A stretch of 64,000 nt of DNA from Lumnitzera littorea. Taxonomy: Eukaryota > Streptophyta > Magnoliopsida > Myrtales > Combretaceae. The stretch lies in NCBI GenBank assembly GCA_024138015.1, contig JAMXBB010000011.1, forward strand, positions 74,437,696 to 74,501,695. The letters run 5' to 3'. The notes under the pieces are model-generated. The model made no database searches. It saw only the letters and a program-made list of their open reading frames with translations, and was not told the origin of the DNA. Both the position numbers and the translations under genes were made by a program. Below, one piece after another: positions 24,922 through 36,558 of this stretch; the first letter of the stretch is position 1; the number at the start of each line of letters is the position of its first letter.

Positions 24922-27900
24922 TGAAAGATCCGATCGAGTCTAAATTATAAAGTAAAATTAGAAATATTAGTAAAAATGATCCCGTAAGTTTGAATTTAAG
25001 AAAATAAGCAATAAAATAAAAGAATTTAAAAATTTTCAAATTTTAAGTATATAACTCATTATTTATCGAAAATGCGTAAAATGTATTCCGATAACTAACG
25101 AATTGTTAGAAATAAATTATATGTATACTAAAAATCATAAAATAACCTAAATAATATTTAGGAATATTTATTTGTACCGTATATGAATTTACATGTAGGT
25201 AGAAATACGCGAAATTACTTGAAATACGTGAAACGTGTTAAAATAATACTAAAAAATTAAAGAAAATTCATAATTAATTAAGGAAAAATAAAGAAAAATC
25301 ATAAAAAATAAGGTAATTGGAAGAAGATAAGGTAAATTGGAACAACACAAAAGGCAAATTGGAAGAAGGTAAAGTAATTGTCTAATCAAATTAATGCACA
25401 ATAATTTCCCTAAAACTCTATAAATAGTAAAAAAATTTCAGAAGCTCATTTGGTTAGTTTGGAGAGTGAGAAAAATAGAGAGATGCGAAATTGAGAGTAA
25501 ATTAAGGTTTTAGAAAAAAATCTATACAATTAGAACCTTAGAGAGGAACCAACACCAGATGAGCACTTGGAAATAGACGGCCACCACCACCACATGGTGA
25601 TGGCAGCGCCTAGACCGACCGACAAGGCTACGATGGCTAGCGGTGGCTGGAGCCACTCAAACCGGTGAGTTCAATTTCCAACCCGATTTTGTGTAATTCT
25701 ATAAAAATAGTAAATATTCTTATAAAATTACGAATTTTTTTATTCTAAAATATTTTTGTATGTAGTTTTTAGGAAAAATATTATTTTGATGAAAGTATGT
25801 TCCATGATATATGGTCCTTAAGAAATCATACAAAACCGATCATATTTTGATTTAGAAATAAATTACTTTAAAAGTGTAGTTTTGAGCTCAAAATTTTTGT
25901 ATAGACTACTTAGATGATATAGAACAGTACTATGAAGCCCATTTTCAAAAATTAATTTTTGAAATTCTTAGATAATTTTTAGGCCTTAAAATGAGATATA
26001 AAATGGGTAATTTAGGGTTAATTCAGTAATTAAATAGTTAATTACTGATTTAGTGAATAATTATATGTTTTAAGATGTTGAAATTTGATGAAGTATGATA
26101 CTTGTAGCATTTAGGGTGTTAGATGCAATTACTAAGTTAATTATGTAGTACATAAGTAATAAGGAAAAATAGTAAATTTTAAGTTAATTTTATAAATTAG
26201 GGTAATTAGGTGTAAAATCTAATTTAGGATGACTTTAGACATTTTGAAATGATAATTGATGTTTGGAGATAGTAATTAGAGTGATAAAAATATTATATGT
26301 GTATTATGTACATAATAAGTAATAATGCATAATACACAATTATTAGAAATATAATAAATAAAAGATATTAAAATAAAAATTGATATTATGATAATAATAG
26401 AAATATACAATAAATCTGATAGGAAACTTAAATTAGGGTAATTATATGAAAAATATAAGATTTTCTCATAACGGGGGTGAATTCGGTGATTAAACTAAGA
26501 TTCAGGTATACCACACGGACTAAAACACTAGTTAGAGACTAAAAATGATATTTGGGATATCCGAAGATAATGTGATTAATTTCACATAATGGGTCGGAAT
26601 GATTTCTTAGGGTGTACATATAGATCTTTAACAAAAAATTAAGTTAAAAACCTAATTTAGAAATCGATGCGAAAACTGAAATAGAACTTAACACGATTTA
26701 AGAAGAACTGTAAAATACTTAAGACCTAGATAATTAGGTATATTAAACCCTAAACAAAAGATAACAATAAGCGTTATAGGATAAAACTAACTTATAATAG
26801 TTATATGAAAAACTGAAACCACGTTTGTGTTATAAGGATGATCGGCGATGGCCTGAGTGAGTCAGACCTCGAGTGAGTGAGTGAGAAGTCAAGGTAAGTT
26901 GGGATTAATATGTTTGCTGTATTTTAGAGGCTTGAGATTATACTTGGTTGTGCTTGATAGATAGTTGGTTGTGTGTATGTACTTGATTATGAGTGATGCT
27001 ATGATTCTGTTTGTTATTCTGGCTTGCATTGTATGAAGCGATCGATCACCCTAAACTAAACTTAACAAAGATATGACTTGTGAACATAAATCGAACCTGC
27101 ATAGCAACCCGTTAGGAGAAACCTAGGATTCTCCAGCCAAATACCGACCCCTTTGAAAAGAATAGCGCCGAATGACATATAGGTCTCTTCTTCATCCTTA
27201 GTCGAACTAAGTGACAGGTGAGAAGGTCGTGGTAAGAGTAAAGTCAATAGTTCAAAGATAATCGCAGGAGGAGCAGTGTCTCCATTGCACAAGTTTGGGT
27301 TTGGTCATGAGCTATTGCATTAACGGCAACTCCTCAACTTAGATTAAAGTAGGCGCAATTTCTCTAATCTCACGACAGGCTGGACAACATCGTGTGATGG
27401 CATTTGCTTAAACATGCATTGCACCAAATGGTTTGGTTGATAACCATGTTTGTGTTTGTAGTGTAGTTTTAAGTCCTCCATCCTAACTTACTGAACTGTA
27501 GTTGCTCACATCCCTATAAACGTCGTGCAAGTGCTGCCTAAGAAGCGGCTTACAACTACTCTGAAGCTAGCAACTACTGGATTCTAGAAAGTGAGGAAAA
27601 ACATTTGAAGAACAAACATATATTTTTAAGATCCAAGCTTTTATTTTAGAATTTTTCATTTCTAAATAACGTAATAACTAGAAAATATATTACGGTGAAA
27701 CGTTAGAAACGCTAATTGTAATAACTGAATTATAGTATATATATATATATATTTTCTCACTTTCTTAGGTAAATAATTTATTTAAATTACAAATTGTTTA
27801 CTTCAAAGTCGGTTAATCGTGGATGCCTTGTGTAGATCAGGTTTAGAATAGCGGTTGTAAGGCCAATTTCTATTTTAAAATGGTTTACACGGCGAAGCTG

Positions 27901-27929
27901 TTACGACTCTACCGCTTCGGAGCGTAACA
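24922..27929 (+). repeat. LTR-like block (about 3 kb), plus-oriented
   Basis: It starts TGAAAGATCCGATCGAGT and ends ttcggagcgtaaca. The end matches the complement of the start of the block at 30651 (…gagcgttaca), and the start resembles the minus-strand start of that block (TAAAATATCCCAATCAAG). A TATA box (TATAAATA, 25419-25426) lies about 500 bases in, as in an LTR U3/R. No coding region was found, so it is probably a solo LTR. I could not find a matching target duplication, so the ends are approximate. Confidence 0.6.
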
Positions 27930-28313
27930 TAGGATTTCTTAATTAATTAGCTGGGTTTAAGGTTTAATTTACCTTTAGAACTTGAGGGTTTAAGAAAAAA
28001 GGAACTGTAGGGTTTATGAGAAAAGGGCAGTGGCATGTGTGTCCCCTTTTAGGGACATATGTTGTACTAAACTCTAAAAGTAGGCATGTAAGTAAGCTTT
28101 TAGGCCTTAATTAGATTTTAGCTAGTTTAATCTTTATATCGAACATTGTTTATAACCAACCTAACTTTCTTAACCAACATTTTGACTCTTCTTAAAATTA
28201 GGTATAGGGGCATTTTGGTCATTTTTGAAAAATTTGCCCTAAAAGTTGAATTTTCTCTTTAAATAACCTTAAGTTACTCCTATTAACTTATCAATTGACT
28301 TTATGACTTATTC

Positions 28314-28860
28314 GGTTATTTCAACTATGCATTTTGAAGAGCGTAATCTTAAGTGGTATCATTTATTCGTTCAAAATAGGGCAATACCTACTCCTACAAC
28401 ATGGTAAGAATTGGTCTTACGATTGTAAACTCATTTTGGAGCTAAAACATACAAAGACATAATGTCTGAATTCAAAGATTCATTTCAACGAGGGACTTTA
28501 TAAGAATATATGGATGAGTTTGAGCACTTGTTGGCTTTAGTACATTTACCTGAGCATCATTTGGTGAGTTGCTTTCTAGCAGCTTGAAAGCGGAAATTCA
28601 AATCCCAATTAGAATGTTTCAACCCTATACTGATTGGAATCAGCCTCCAACCATTTCTAAGCTAAGGCCTATCAATACTTGTCGAGGCCGAGCTACAGCC
28701 AGAAGAACGAAAGAAAGGAAAATAAACACTCAAAATCAACTCTATCGTCAACCGAGGTGCCGAGAAACCGTAAGGACGAGTACCCGAAACCAAAGAACCA
28801 CTCGGCATAGCATCGAGAGAATCATGCCGACTGATTTTAAGACTCAGCAATTATAGGCCA
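28314..28860 (+). pseudogene. Gag C-terminal part of the second chromovirus
   Basis: It resumes the interrupted gag: MHFEERNLKWYHLFVQNRAI, then YKDIMSEFKDSFQRGTL, EYMDEFEHLLALVHLPEHHL and VSCFLAA. After this comes a basic linker ending IERIMPTDFKTQQL just before the zinc-knuckle region should start. Several stops are present. An open stretch at 28569-28856 is in another frame and is a shadow. Confidence 0.82.
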
Positions 28861-28869
28861 ACATTTCTA

Positions 28870-29820
28870 GTGTCTCGACCAAACACTACAAGACTTCGGA
28901 GACTCCTTCCCGAACCCGCATATCCAACTGCCAAACCCATCCGGTTTGGATACTACCCTTTCTAAGACATGCTGGGTGACTGCATGCTAACTTCCCTTGT
29001 AAAACGCACAGTTTTGTATTTTTGTACATGTTTCCCTTCATTTTATTTATGGGCCTAATTTTTTAGGGTTTAAGGCCTTATACATTATTTATAGTTTTGC
29101 CATTAGGGTTTAGGACTTATTATAAATAGTAACATTTGTACTAAAAAAAAATTACAAGTAGTGAAAAATATTCCTCCATACAAAGGGTGAAACTTTCCTC
29201 TTTCAAGTAAAGCTATACTTGAGCTAGTAAAGCTTACGTTTGTCAGATTTTTTAATGTTGATTAAACTCTTTAATCTCTTCCGTGTTCTTATCAATCTTG
29301 TTCTTAGAATTGTGATGAACCCTTTCATTTGAACCAATTAGTGAGTTGCATCTAACCCTCATTTAAATCTCAAGTGATATTTAGTATTCGTAAGTTGTAT
29401 TGAACTCTATTTCGAACTTAAAACCCTAATTGTGTTTGTGTCTTAGTGCATGATATCCATACACATTCACACTCAAAACCCTTGTTTTTGTTTCCTGTTC
29501 TTCATACCTACTCAAATCCACAAATACCCATTTCTGTTAGTCCGACCTGTTGCCATCCCATTGATCCTTATCACTACACTCTCCAAGAAGCTTACGCCCT
29601 AACTAAACTCTAAAAAGCATCTCTACTCGCATCTAAAAGTAGCCTCTAAACCTCAAGACTAACTTCACTTACCTAACTTTTAGCTAACATCAAACATAAA
29701 TTTACCTTACTAAAACCATCTCATACACTACCCTTAATTTTTCTTCCAATGCATTTAAACTTAACATAAATCAAAACTAAAATAACTAAAACAACATTAA
29801 CCATACCCTATGCTCAAGCC
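28870..29820. other. Unassigned block between gag and protease, partly LTR-like
   Basis: Gag homology is lost at about 28862 and protease-linked homology returns near 29960. The block begins TGTCTCGACCAAACAC, has a TATA-like TATAAATA at 29121-29128 and is otherwise AT-rich. A short string reading NCDEPFHL near 29311 resembles the chromovirus zinc knuckle, so the insert might be only about 430 bp and the rest gag-derived. I could not define its ends. Confidence 0.35.
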
Positions 29821-30650
29821 ATATGATGAATTGGAAGAAAAAAGAGAAAATGACAATGTTTTTAGTTTGATGAGCCATTTGCCAAGGTCAAAAGTGCAAA
29901 CAAAGGTCCTTAAAAATGATGATTATTAAAGAAGATGGAAAAGAAGTCAAGAACAAAGAAGAAAATGAGGAGCCAACCTTAGAAAAGGAATTATCTAAGC
30001 TAACGCTTAATTCAATTAATAATCAAAAGGAGATGAGCATCATGAAATTACAATGCTACTATAAAAAAAGGGAAGCTTGGCGTGTGAGCTAATAATGCTA
30101 GTTCTCTCAATTTGGTAGATGCATGAGTTGCTAAGAAACAGGATGTCAACTTGAGGCCATATAACCAATCAAAGTGGCATTGGTAGATGGAATACCATTA
30201 ATATCATATAACAAGGTTGTCCAATTTCCATTAAAGATATAAGGATATTCTTTTGTGATTGAAGTGTTTGTTTTTCCTTTAAATGGATATGATATGGTCT
30301 TAGGAACGGCCTGGTTGGTGGAAATCAACAATATTACTTGGAATTTTCAACAACTAATTATGAGTTTTTAGTATGAAAGGGCAATCTACCATTTACAGGG
30401 TTACACAGATATTATAAAAAATGTTAACATATCTAACTAATAGCTGATTATTCCTCTAAGTCACAATTACAATATTGGTCGGTACATGATAGTGGCATAG
30501 AAGTTGAAGTTGAAAGGGGGTAATTGGTTCATCTTCGCTTATTGGACTTGATTGAAGAATATATCAACTAATTTGAAGAACCACATGCTTAGCCTCTACT
30601 TAGGAAACATGATTACAAAACCCATTCACATGATATGGCTCAACTAGTGA
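29821..30650 (+). pseudogene. Protease region of the second chromovirus
   Basis: The linker reads KELSKLTLNSINNQKEMSIM, then the core NNASSLNLVDA where relatives have DSGSSHNF-type residues; the catalytic Asp codon is 30091-30093. Downstream, GYSFVIEVFVFPLNGYDMVL and GTAWLVEINNITWNFQQLIM are clear. It ends with EEPHA and DYKTHSHDMAQLV, the stretch before RT, where another LTR interrupts at 30651. The minus-strand open frame 30146-30331 is a shadow. Confidence 0.8.
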
Positions 30651-33431
30651 TGTAACGCTCTAGAACTCGAAGGCGCCATAATCTATCACGTATCCTCATC
30701 AATTGGGAACATATTAAGGCTCTAAAACTCACTACAATCCCCCAAAATCACTTGTAACAATTACTTATCAAATACAAAACAACAATTTTCTAAGTACACA
30801 ACTCGAGTGACTCACAAGCGAGTCACTTTAACCCTAAACATACTATATAACTAAATCTTGATCTTCTATAATATACAAAACTAACCGCCTCTCTTTTTCA
30901 AACCAATTATAGCAAATCCCATACTTATCGTAAACTTATAAAATCAACATACAGTTGTAAAAAAATATAAGAGTGAGCCAAAGCCAAGTAAGAGTACACA
31001 AAACACATGAATATCAAGCCCAAAACATACACATGCATATAATGCAACTGTAATAACATATAAACAAACAACAGTTTAGTTATCTTTAATTTAGGCCAAC
31101 AATTATCAAAGGGATACTCACAATCCCACTGTATATAATCTATGTCCACATACATAAGTAGATATAATATAAATATTCCTTTAAGTCCTTTACCCCCAAA
31201 ATCCAAAATCTAGAAATTAGAAACTTAGTATTCTAGCTACGTCATCCCATATAAAAATCCATTAGGGAATCTCCACAAATAATTAGCAATTACTTTTTTA
31301 GGGAATTGTCACTGCGAGCCCCTAAAGCAAGTAGGTCGAGCACAACCAGCAATCAGGTCAATTAGGTCGTATATAGATTAGTCTGGTTATATTCTAATTC
31401 CTAACACGCACAATTATACAAACACGCACAATTATACAAACAAGCACCATGTACTTGAAAAGCCAAAATTAAACCAATTACAAAGTCAAATTAATCATGG
31501 AACCCATATCTAACAACCTAACAAATAACTAGAAATCTACAACTTTAAGTCTCGTACGAAAAAATTTAATCACCCAATAAGAAAGGAACTCAATAACCAG
31601 CACGAATCTATTTGAAATTAGAAACAAGTATATATATTAACCTTCAGATAATAGATAACTAAGTTTCTACCTAAAAGTTACTCGTGAACTTATAATTTAT
31701 CCGAATTAAAGGTTTTAAAAGAAAACAATTGAATATAATCATAAATCAATTATAGAAATTGAATACGATAAAGTAAAAAGTTAATATATTTATATAATAT
31801 TATTTAATTACTTAAAATTGTAAAGTACAATATATATATAAGAAAATATAAAGTTGACAGATGATGAAGGTGTCAAAATATATAAATTTACTAATCGATA
31901 TAGCAATAAAAGAATATATACTTAGCCAAATATTAATATAGTTTATAGAAATACGTAAAGAATGATATATTAATAATCGAAATCTAAAACAGACGTACTT
32001 TACAAATAATATAGTATACTATATAATCATAACAACTATCGTAACGAAAATACTTAAATCATAATCCTATCAATATTAACTATAAGGCATAATAATAATA
32101 AAATAGTATTGTCATAATCCAGATCGACACTTAAAATTTACATATAAAATACCAGCATTAATATATTCTATAATCAATTAGAAAATAATAACCCAGTACC
32201 AAATATAATAGAAAATAAAAATCTTATGCTATAAATTTACATATACACATAATTCGACAGTATCACATAAAATATAATAATAAATTCTTATATATAAACT
32301 AAAACGATGATTATAACAAATAAAACAATTATAATAGGAATTGAGTATTAATAAAATAATTACTTTTCACAATAATAATGAAAAAATAAAAATTAGCATA
32401 CTACTTATACGATATTGGAAAAGGAAAACGAATTGATTTGCGAAGTAAAGACAATACAGAAACATCGGATGGACACGAATCAACGTCGAATAGGAGCCTA
32501 TTAGACACAAAATGCAGAAATTATAACTGGTATAATAATATACTTAGATGATTAACATATACTAAATCATCGGAGTAACTCGAAACGTGTAGAAGATGAT
32601 TGTGAGAAGTTGTCTGTAAAATAACACTGGCGAGAGAAAATAAACAAGTGGGTGAGAGGGAGTGAGAAACAATGAAGATTGGGGAATTGAGAGATGGGGG
32701 CCCGTGCGTCGGGGAAATGAATTTGAAAGGAGGCGAGAATCAGGGGAAAATGGAATGGGGAAGGTGAAATACGAGAGGGAGGAAGAGGGGAAGAATCGGG
32801 GGGGTGGGTGGTGGCTTTGGGGAGACAGTGGAAAGGTAAGAGTGATGGGAGAGAATGAAAGGGAGAGAAATGATGGTGGGGTCCAACGATGATGATGGGA
32901 GATATTGAGGGAGAGAAGAAAAAAATGAAGAGAGAATGGGGCCATGGGGGCAAAGAATTAATGGGGTCGGGGTGAGTTACAGTAGAGAAAAAGAAGAACA
33001 AGGAAAAAGAATTGCGGCGGACACAAAATGTTAGGGCAGGGTTTAGGATAGGTTTTTGAATATAGGTTAGGTTTATAATTAAGATAAAAGTATAAAGAAT
33101 TAATTAAAATGAAAATAAATTGTTTTTAGAAAGATAAATAATGTATAAAAATATTGGAAGATATATAGTATTAATAAAATATATATATTATATATAGAAT
33201 AAAATTTAATCTATTTAATACATACTTAAAATAAAAGTTTTAAAACAAAAATTTTTGAAACCTTAAATTAGATATTTATTATAAAAGATGCACTTTAGAA
33301 TAAGATTGAAATTACTTAAAAATTTATAAATTCATAAATTTTCTATTAACATTTAATTTCTAACGATACGGGTTAAAAGAAATTTTTATTACTTAAACAA
33401 ATTACTATATTAACTTGATTGGGATATTTTA
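30651..33431 (-). repeat. LTR (about 2.8 kb, probably solo) inserted between protease and RT
   Basis: It starts TGTAACGCTCTAGAACTCG and ends gattgggatatttta. The pol frame before it (HDMAQLV) and after it (from about 33436, CPYKYSMA) is continuous in related elements, so both edges are well placed. Its minus-strand start resembles the block at 24922. A purine-rich stretch (32650-33000) creates long spurious minus-strand frames rich in Ser, Pro and His. Flanks tagtga/tagaga are only an imperfect target duplication. Confidence 0.65.
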
Positions 33432-34170
33432 GAGAACTTATGCCCATATAAATATTCAATGGCTTAGAAGAATGTTTTAGAGAAAATGGTGTGGGAAATA
33501 TCAAGACAAGGCACTATTGGGTCAAACAATAATCCCTTCTCCTCCCTCATAGAATTGGTTAAAACTTCAAAATAAAGACAATTCATGGAGGATGTATGTG
33601 GGTTGTAAAGAACTAAACAAGCTACTATAAGGATCAATATTCAATTTCGTTAGTTGAGGATCTTTTTTATGAATTGCATAGTGCATACTATTTCAATAAA
33701 CCTGATTTAAGGGCAAGATATCACCAAATCTCGATGGATCTAAAGAATGTGTATAAGACTTCCTTCAAAACACATGAAGGCCCCTTTAAACCCTTCGACC
33801 TAAACAATGTACCCTCAACATTCTAAAGTTTGATGAATGACTTATTTAAAGTTTACTTGATGAAGTTTTCATTGGTTTTTTTTTTTTTTTGACGACATAT
33901 TTGCGTATATTCGACTATTGAAGCACATCGATAGTATCTTAGAGTGATTTTGAAGTTTAATTTTATATCTAACAAAGTTTAAATGAGTGTTTAAGATGCT
34001 ATACACATTGAATATTTAGGCTATATCATTTCTAAACATAGTGTAACAACAAATCTAAAGAAGATAGTAGCAGTAGCTAATTGGCTACATGTGAGTACTC
34101 TCAAGCAACTAAGGGGTTTTATTAGTTTAACCGGTTATTATCGTCGATTCGTTTAAGGCTTTAAGCCGAG
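33432..34170 (+). pseudogene. Reverse transcriptase of the second chromovirus
   Basis: The plus strand reads YKYSMA, NPFSSLIELVK, YKDQYSISLVEDLFYELHSA, DLRARYHQISMDLKNVYKTS, FKTHEGPFKPFDLNNVPSTF and SLMNDLF. The catalytic FFFDDIFAY (near 33880-33910) keeps both Asp next to a long T run. The connection reads HIEYLGYIISKHSV, then TLKQLRGFISLTGYYRRFV. Stops and small frame changes occur throughout. Confidence 0.88.
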
Positions 34171-34640
34171 CCACTAACACAATTGCTGAAAAAGAACAAT
34201 TTTTATAGAATGATAAGGCGGTGGAAGCTTTTTAAAAGGTTAAAAAGTTACTTATATAATCATCGATTCTTAAACCATTGGGTAATTCTAAAACCTTAGT
34301 TAAACAAACGCACTTGGCCTTAGACAAAAGGGGATGCCAATCTATGGCAAGGGAATGTTGGCCTTAGTACATATTGTAGATAAATGGTGCCATTATTTAT
34401 TAGGAGTACATTTTATAATTAGAACCAACCATCAAAGCTTGAAGTATATGTAGGAATGGTAGGTTACTACCCTATATTAACAAAATAACGAAAAATTTTG
34501 GGGTTAGTTATTAGGTTCAGTATAAAAGCAGGTTTAATAACAAGCTGATTAATGTGCCATCTAAGATAGGTACTACTAATTTGGAGGTTGATGCACTATG
34601 TAGGGTGGGTACTAGTGATTTGAAGGCTAACACGAACTAG
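34171..34640 (+). pseudogene. RNase H of the second chromovirus
   Basis: The best-preserved part reads MPIYGKGMLALVHIVDKWCH, then YLLGVHFIIRTNHQSLKYM. The Asp expected in R-T-D-H-Q-S-L-K-Y is Asn (codon 34437-34439). The N-terminal part of the domain is shortened or scrambled. Confidence 0.82.
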
Positions 34641-35880
34641 TAATACTTCTCCATACATGATAGAAGAATTTAAGGCCAATTTACAAGAACATTAGCATTT
34701 TAAAACTTTGATAGAAAGATAGAAGGCTAGTGAGATAGTGAAAAAAAATATATACCTGCCAATAAATTTTATTGAGAAGAAAGGGATGATTGGTTGTAAG
34801 TCCAAACTAAGAGCTTAGGAAGAACCGCTAACCCTCTATCATGATGGGTTCTTTAGGGTCATCCGAGGTCATAAGCCACTTAAAAGAGGCTATAAGCAAG
34901 ACTTTATTAGCCAATAATAGAAAGTGACGTACAACAATAACAATAACTTAGAGAATGTGAGGCATGCCAAAGACATAATGTTGAGAATTTTGGACACTTT
35001 GAGACTCTTATAACCTCTCCATATTCTTAATGGGTGTTGGACTTACATTGGCATGAATTTCACCTAAGAACCTCCCAAGTCTCATGGGAAGGATGAGATA
35101 ATGGTAGTTGTGGATCGTTTAAGCAAAAAAAATGTAGGTACTTTATGACTTCCTCCTACCTGTTTATAACTGTACAAGTTGCTCGTATATATTTAGAGAA
35201 TGTCTATAAGCTATATGACTTACCTAACACCATAGTTAGCGACAAGGACCCATGTTTATCAGCCATTTCTAGTTGTCGATTGCTTACCACCCTCAAATAG
35301 ACAAGCAAACAGAGGTGTTTAATTAGTGTATGGAGATGTATTTAAGGTACACAACTGGAGAAAATCGCAAAAAATGGGTTGAGTATCTACCTCGAGTAGA
35401 ATATCGGTACAACACCAACTATTATTCTAGGGCTCATAGTACACCGTTCGAGATACTCTATGTTTATTTTTCACCACTACCTTCGCCTTATATTTGAGGA
35501 AATTCTCACAATGAAGCAGTTGACAAGTTATCAACACAAAGAAGAGGCTACACGACTTCTCAAGTTTCACCTAAGGAGGGCAAAGGATGAAACATTTTGC
35601 AGATCCGACAAGAAATGAAAGAAAATTTTGGATTGAGGATATAATGCTTGTGAAATTACAGCTCTACAAGCAACACACACTAAGTAGCACGAGTACACAA
35701 ACTTTCCCCTAAATACTCCGGTCCTTGCAAGGACCTTGATGAGTTTGGAGTGATAGCATATAAGCCTGATTTACTGGTGGGATTGACTGTTCACTCTACT
35801 TTCTAGGTTTCCCAATTGAAGAAGTTCGTTTCTAGTCAACATTAATCATCCATAAACCTTCCTCTTTTGGAAAAGATTAA
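34641..35880 (+). pseudogene. Integrase of the second chromovirus
   Basis: Recognisable pieces in order are ECEACQRHNVENFGHFETL, a GMNF string where the first catalytic Asp (M-D-F) is expected (codon 35056-35058), DEIMVVVDRLSK, ENVYKLYDLPNTIVSDKDP, YHPQIDKQTEVFN, and WVEYLPRVEYRYNTNYYSRA with STPFEILY. The C-terminal part includes EEATRLLKFHLRRAKDE. Many stops interrupt it. Confidence 0.83.
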
Positions 35881-36142
35881 GCTTTTGAAACTCGAAGCTA
35901 TCCTTTAGCAGAAGATATTCAAGCATGGACCTGCAGCAGAAACGATGGTCTTAGTAAAATGGAAAAATAAACCAAACAGTGAAGCTACGTGGGAATTCTT
36001 TAAAGACTTATCTTTGCGATTTCGTGATTTATCCTTGTGGTCAAAGGTCTTCGAAGGAGGAGGAGACGATGTGAGAGCAAATGAAAGTCTGAGATTTTTA
36101 GGAAGGAAGATAGAGTTCCCGAGAAACATAACAAGTCTTTAG
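35881..36142 (+). pseudogene. Chromodomain at the integrase C-terminus
   Basis: The frame reads KIFKHGPAAETMVLVKWKNK, then PNSEATWEFFKDLSLRFRD. The VLVKWKN...EATWE core is the chromodomain fold found at the end of chromovirus integrases, which directs insertion to particular chromatin in related elements. The last 66 codons are open to a TAG at 36140, five bases before the 3' LTR region, so the natural end of pol appears preserved. A TAG lies just upstream at about 35907. Confidence 0.8.
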
Positions 36143-36147
36143 AAACA

Positions 36148-36558
36148 TGTCCCATGATGAGGTGACTGAAAATGCTGTAGCTAAGGCTAGAAATCAACGA
36201 GGGTCGGGCATTAAGGAGTTTTGCAATATAAGCCTAGTAGTTAAATAAGTAGTCCGTCAAAAGTAATTTTCTGTTTCCTATGTATATCACATGTAGTGGG
36301 ATGACGTGTGTATTCTAGAGAATACCAAATATCAAGGGGGAAATTAAGTTTTAACAGATGACCAAAAAAAAAAAAAAAAATTAATGAGAAATGAAAACAT
36401 TACTTCTCTATATTTGTATCCGAGTATTGTTCTATGATTAGAGCTGATTGCCTTGTTTCTTCTTTAATTTTCTTATTGTTACATTGCTTAAATTCGGAAA
36501 AATTACCCAAAAAAAATATATATTACAAACTTAAAAATACTCATTGTTTGTGGACTCT
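36148..36558 (+). repeat. 3' LTR of the second chromovirus
   Basis: It starts TGTCCCATGATGAGG, ends tttgtggactc(tta), and aligns with 19413-19862. It is about 40 bp shorter, mainly because it lacks the A-rich insertion of the 5' LTR. The divergence between the two copies shows an old insertion. Confidence 0.85.

Larger units (their letters stand above)
20358..28313 (-). repeat. Long LTR (probably solo) inserted in gag, itself carrying insertions
   Basis: The left end TGTCACATCCC follows ggtat in the gag frame, and the right end adjoins ggttat before gag resumes, a near-duplicate target. The first 60 bases resemble the start of the LTR at 6617, so it is read as a minus-oriented LTR of that broad family. 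After removing the solo LTR (22302-23528) and the LTR block 24922-27929 about 3.7 kb remains. I see no gag or pol in it. The right boundary is inferred mainly from where gag restarts. Confidence 0.55.
19413..36558 (+). mobile_element. Second degenerate chromovirus, interrupted by nested insertions
   Basis: Matching LTRs (19413-19862 and 36148-36558) enclose a PBS, gag, protease, RT, RNase H, integrase and C-terminal chromodomain in plus orientation. The frames are split at 20358/28313 (inside gag), near 28870/29820 (after gag) and at 30651/33431 (between protease and RT). The core (LTRs plus coding pieces) is about 5 kb; the other 12 kb is inserted sequence. Protease, RNase H and integrase have each lost a catalytic Asp. 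No matching target duplication was found next to the LTRs. Confidence 0.88.

Noticed and set aside
28569..28856. 95-codon basic frame (Arg/Thr-rich) and its minus-strand partner
   Set aside because: The other frame carries the recognisable gag C-terminus and linker; these are shadows.
32562..33001. Two long minus-strand frames (127 and 144 codons) rich in Ser, Pro, His and Phe
   Set aside because: Both are low-complexity products of a purine-rich stretch inside an LTR; the overlapping plus frame is equally unconvincing.
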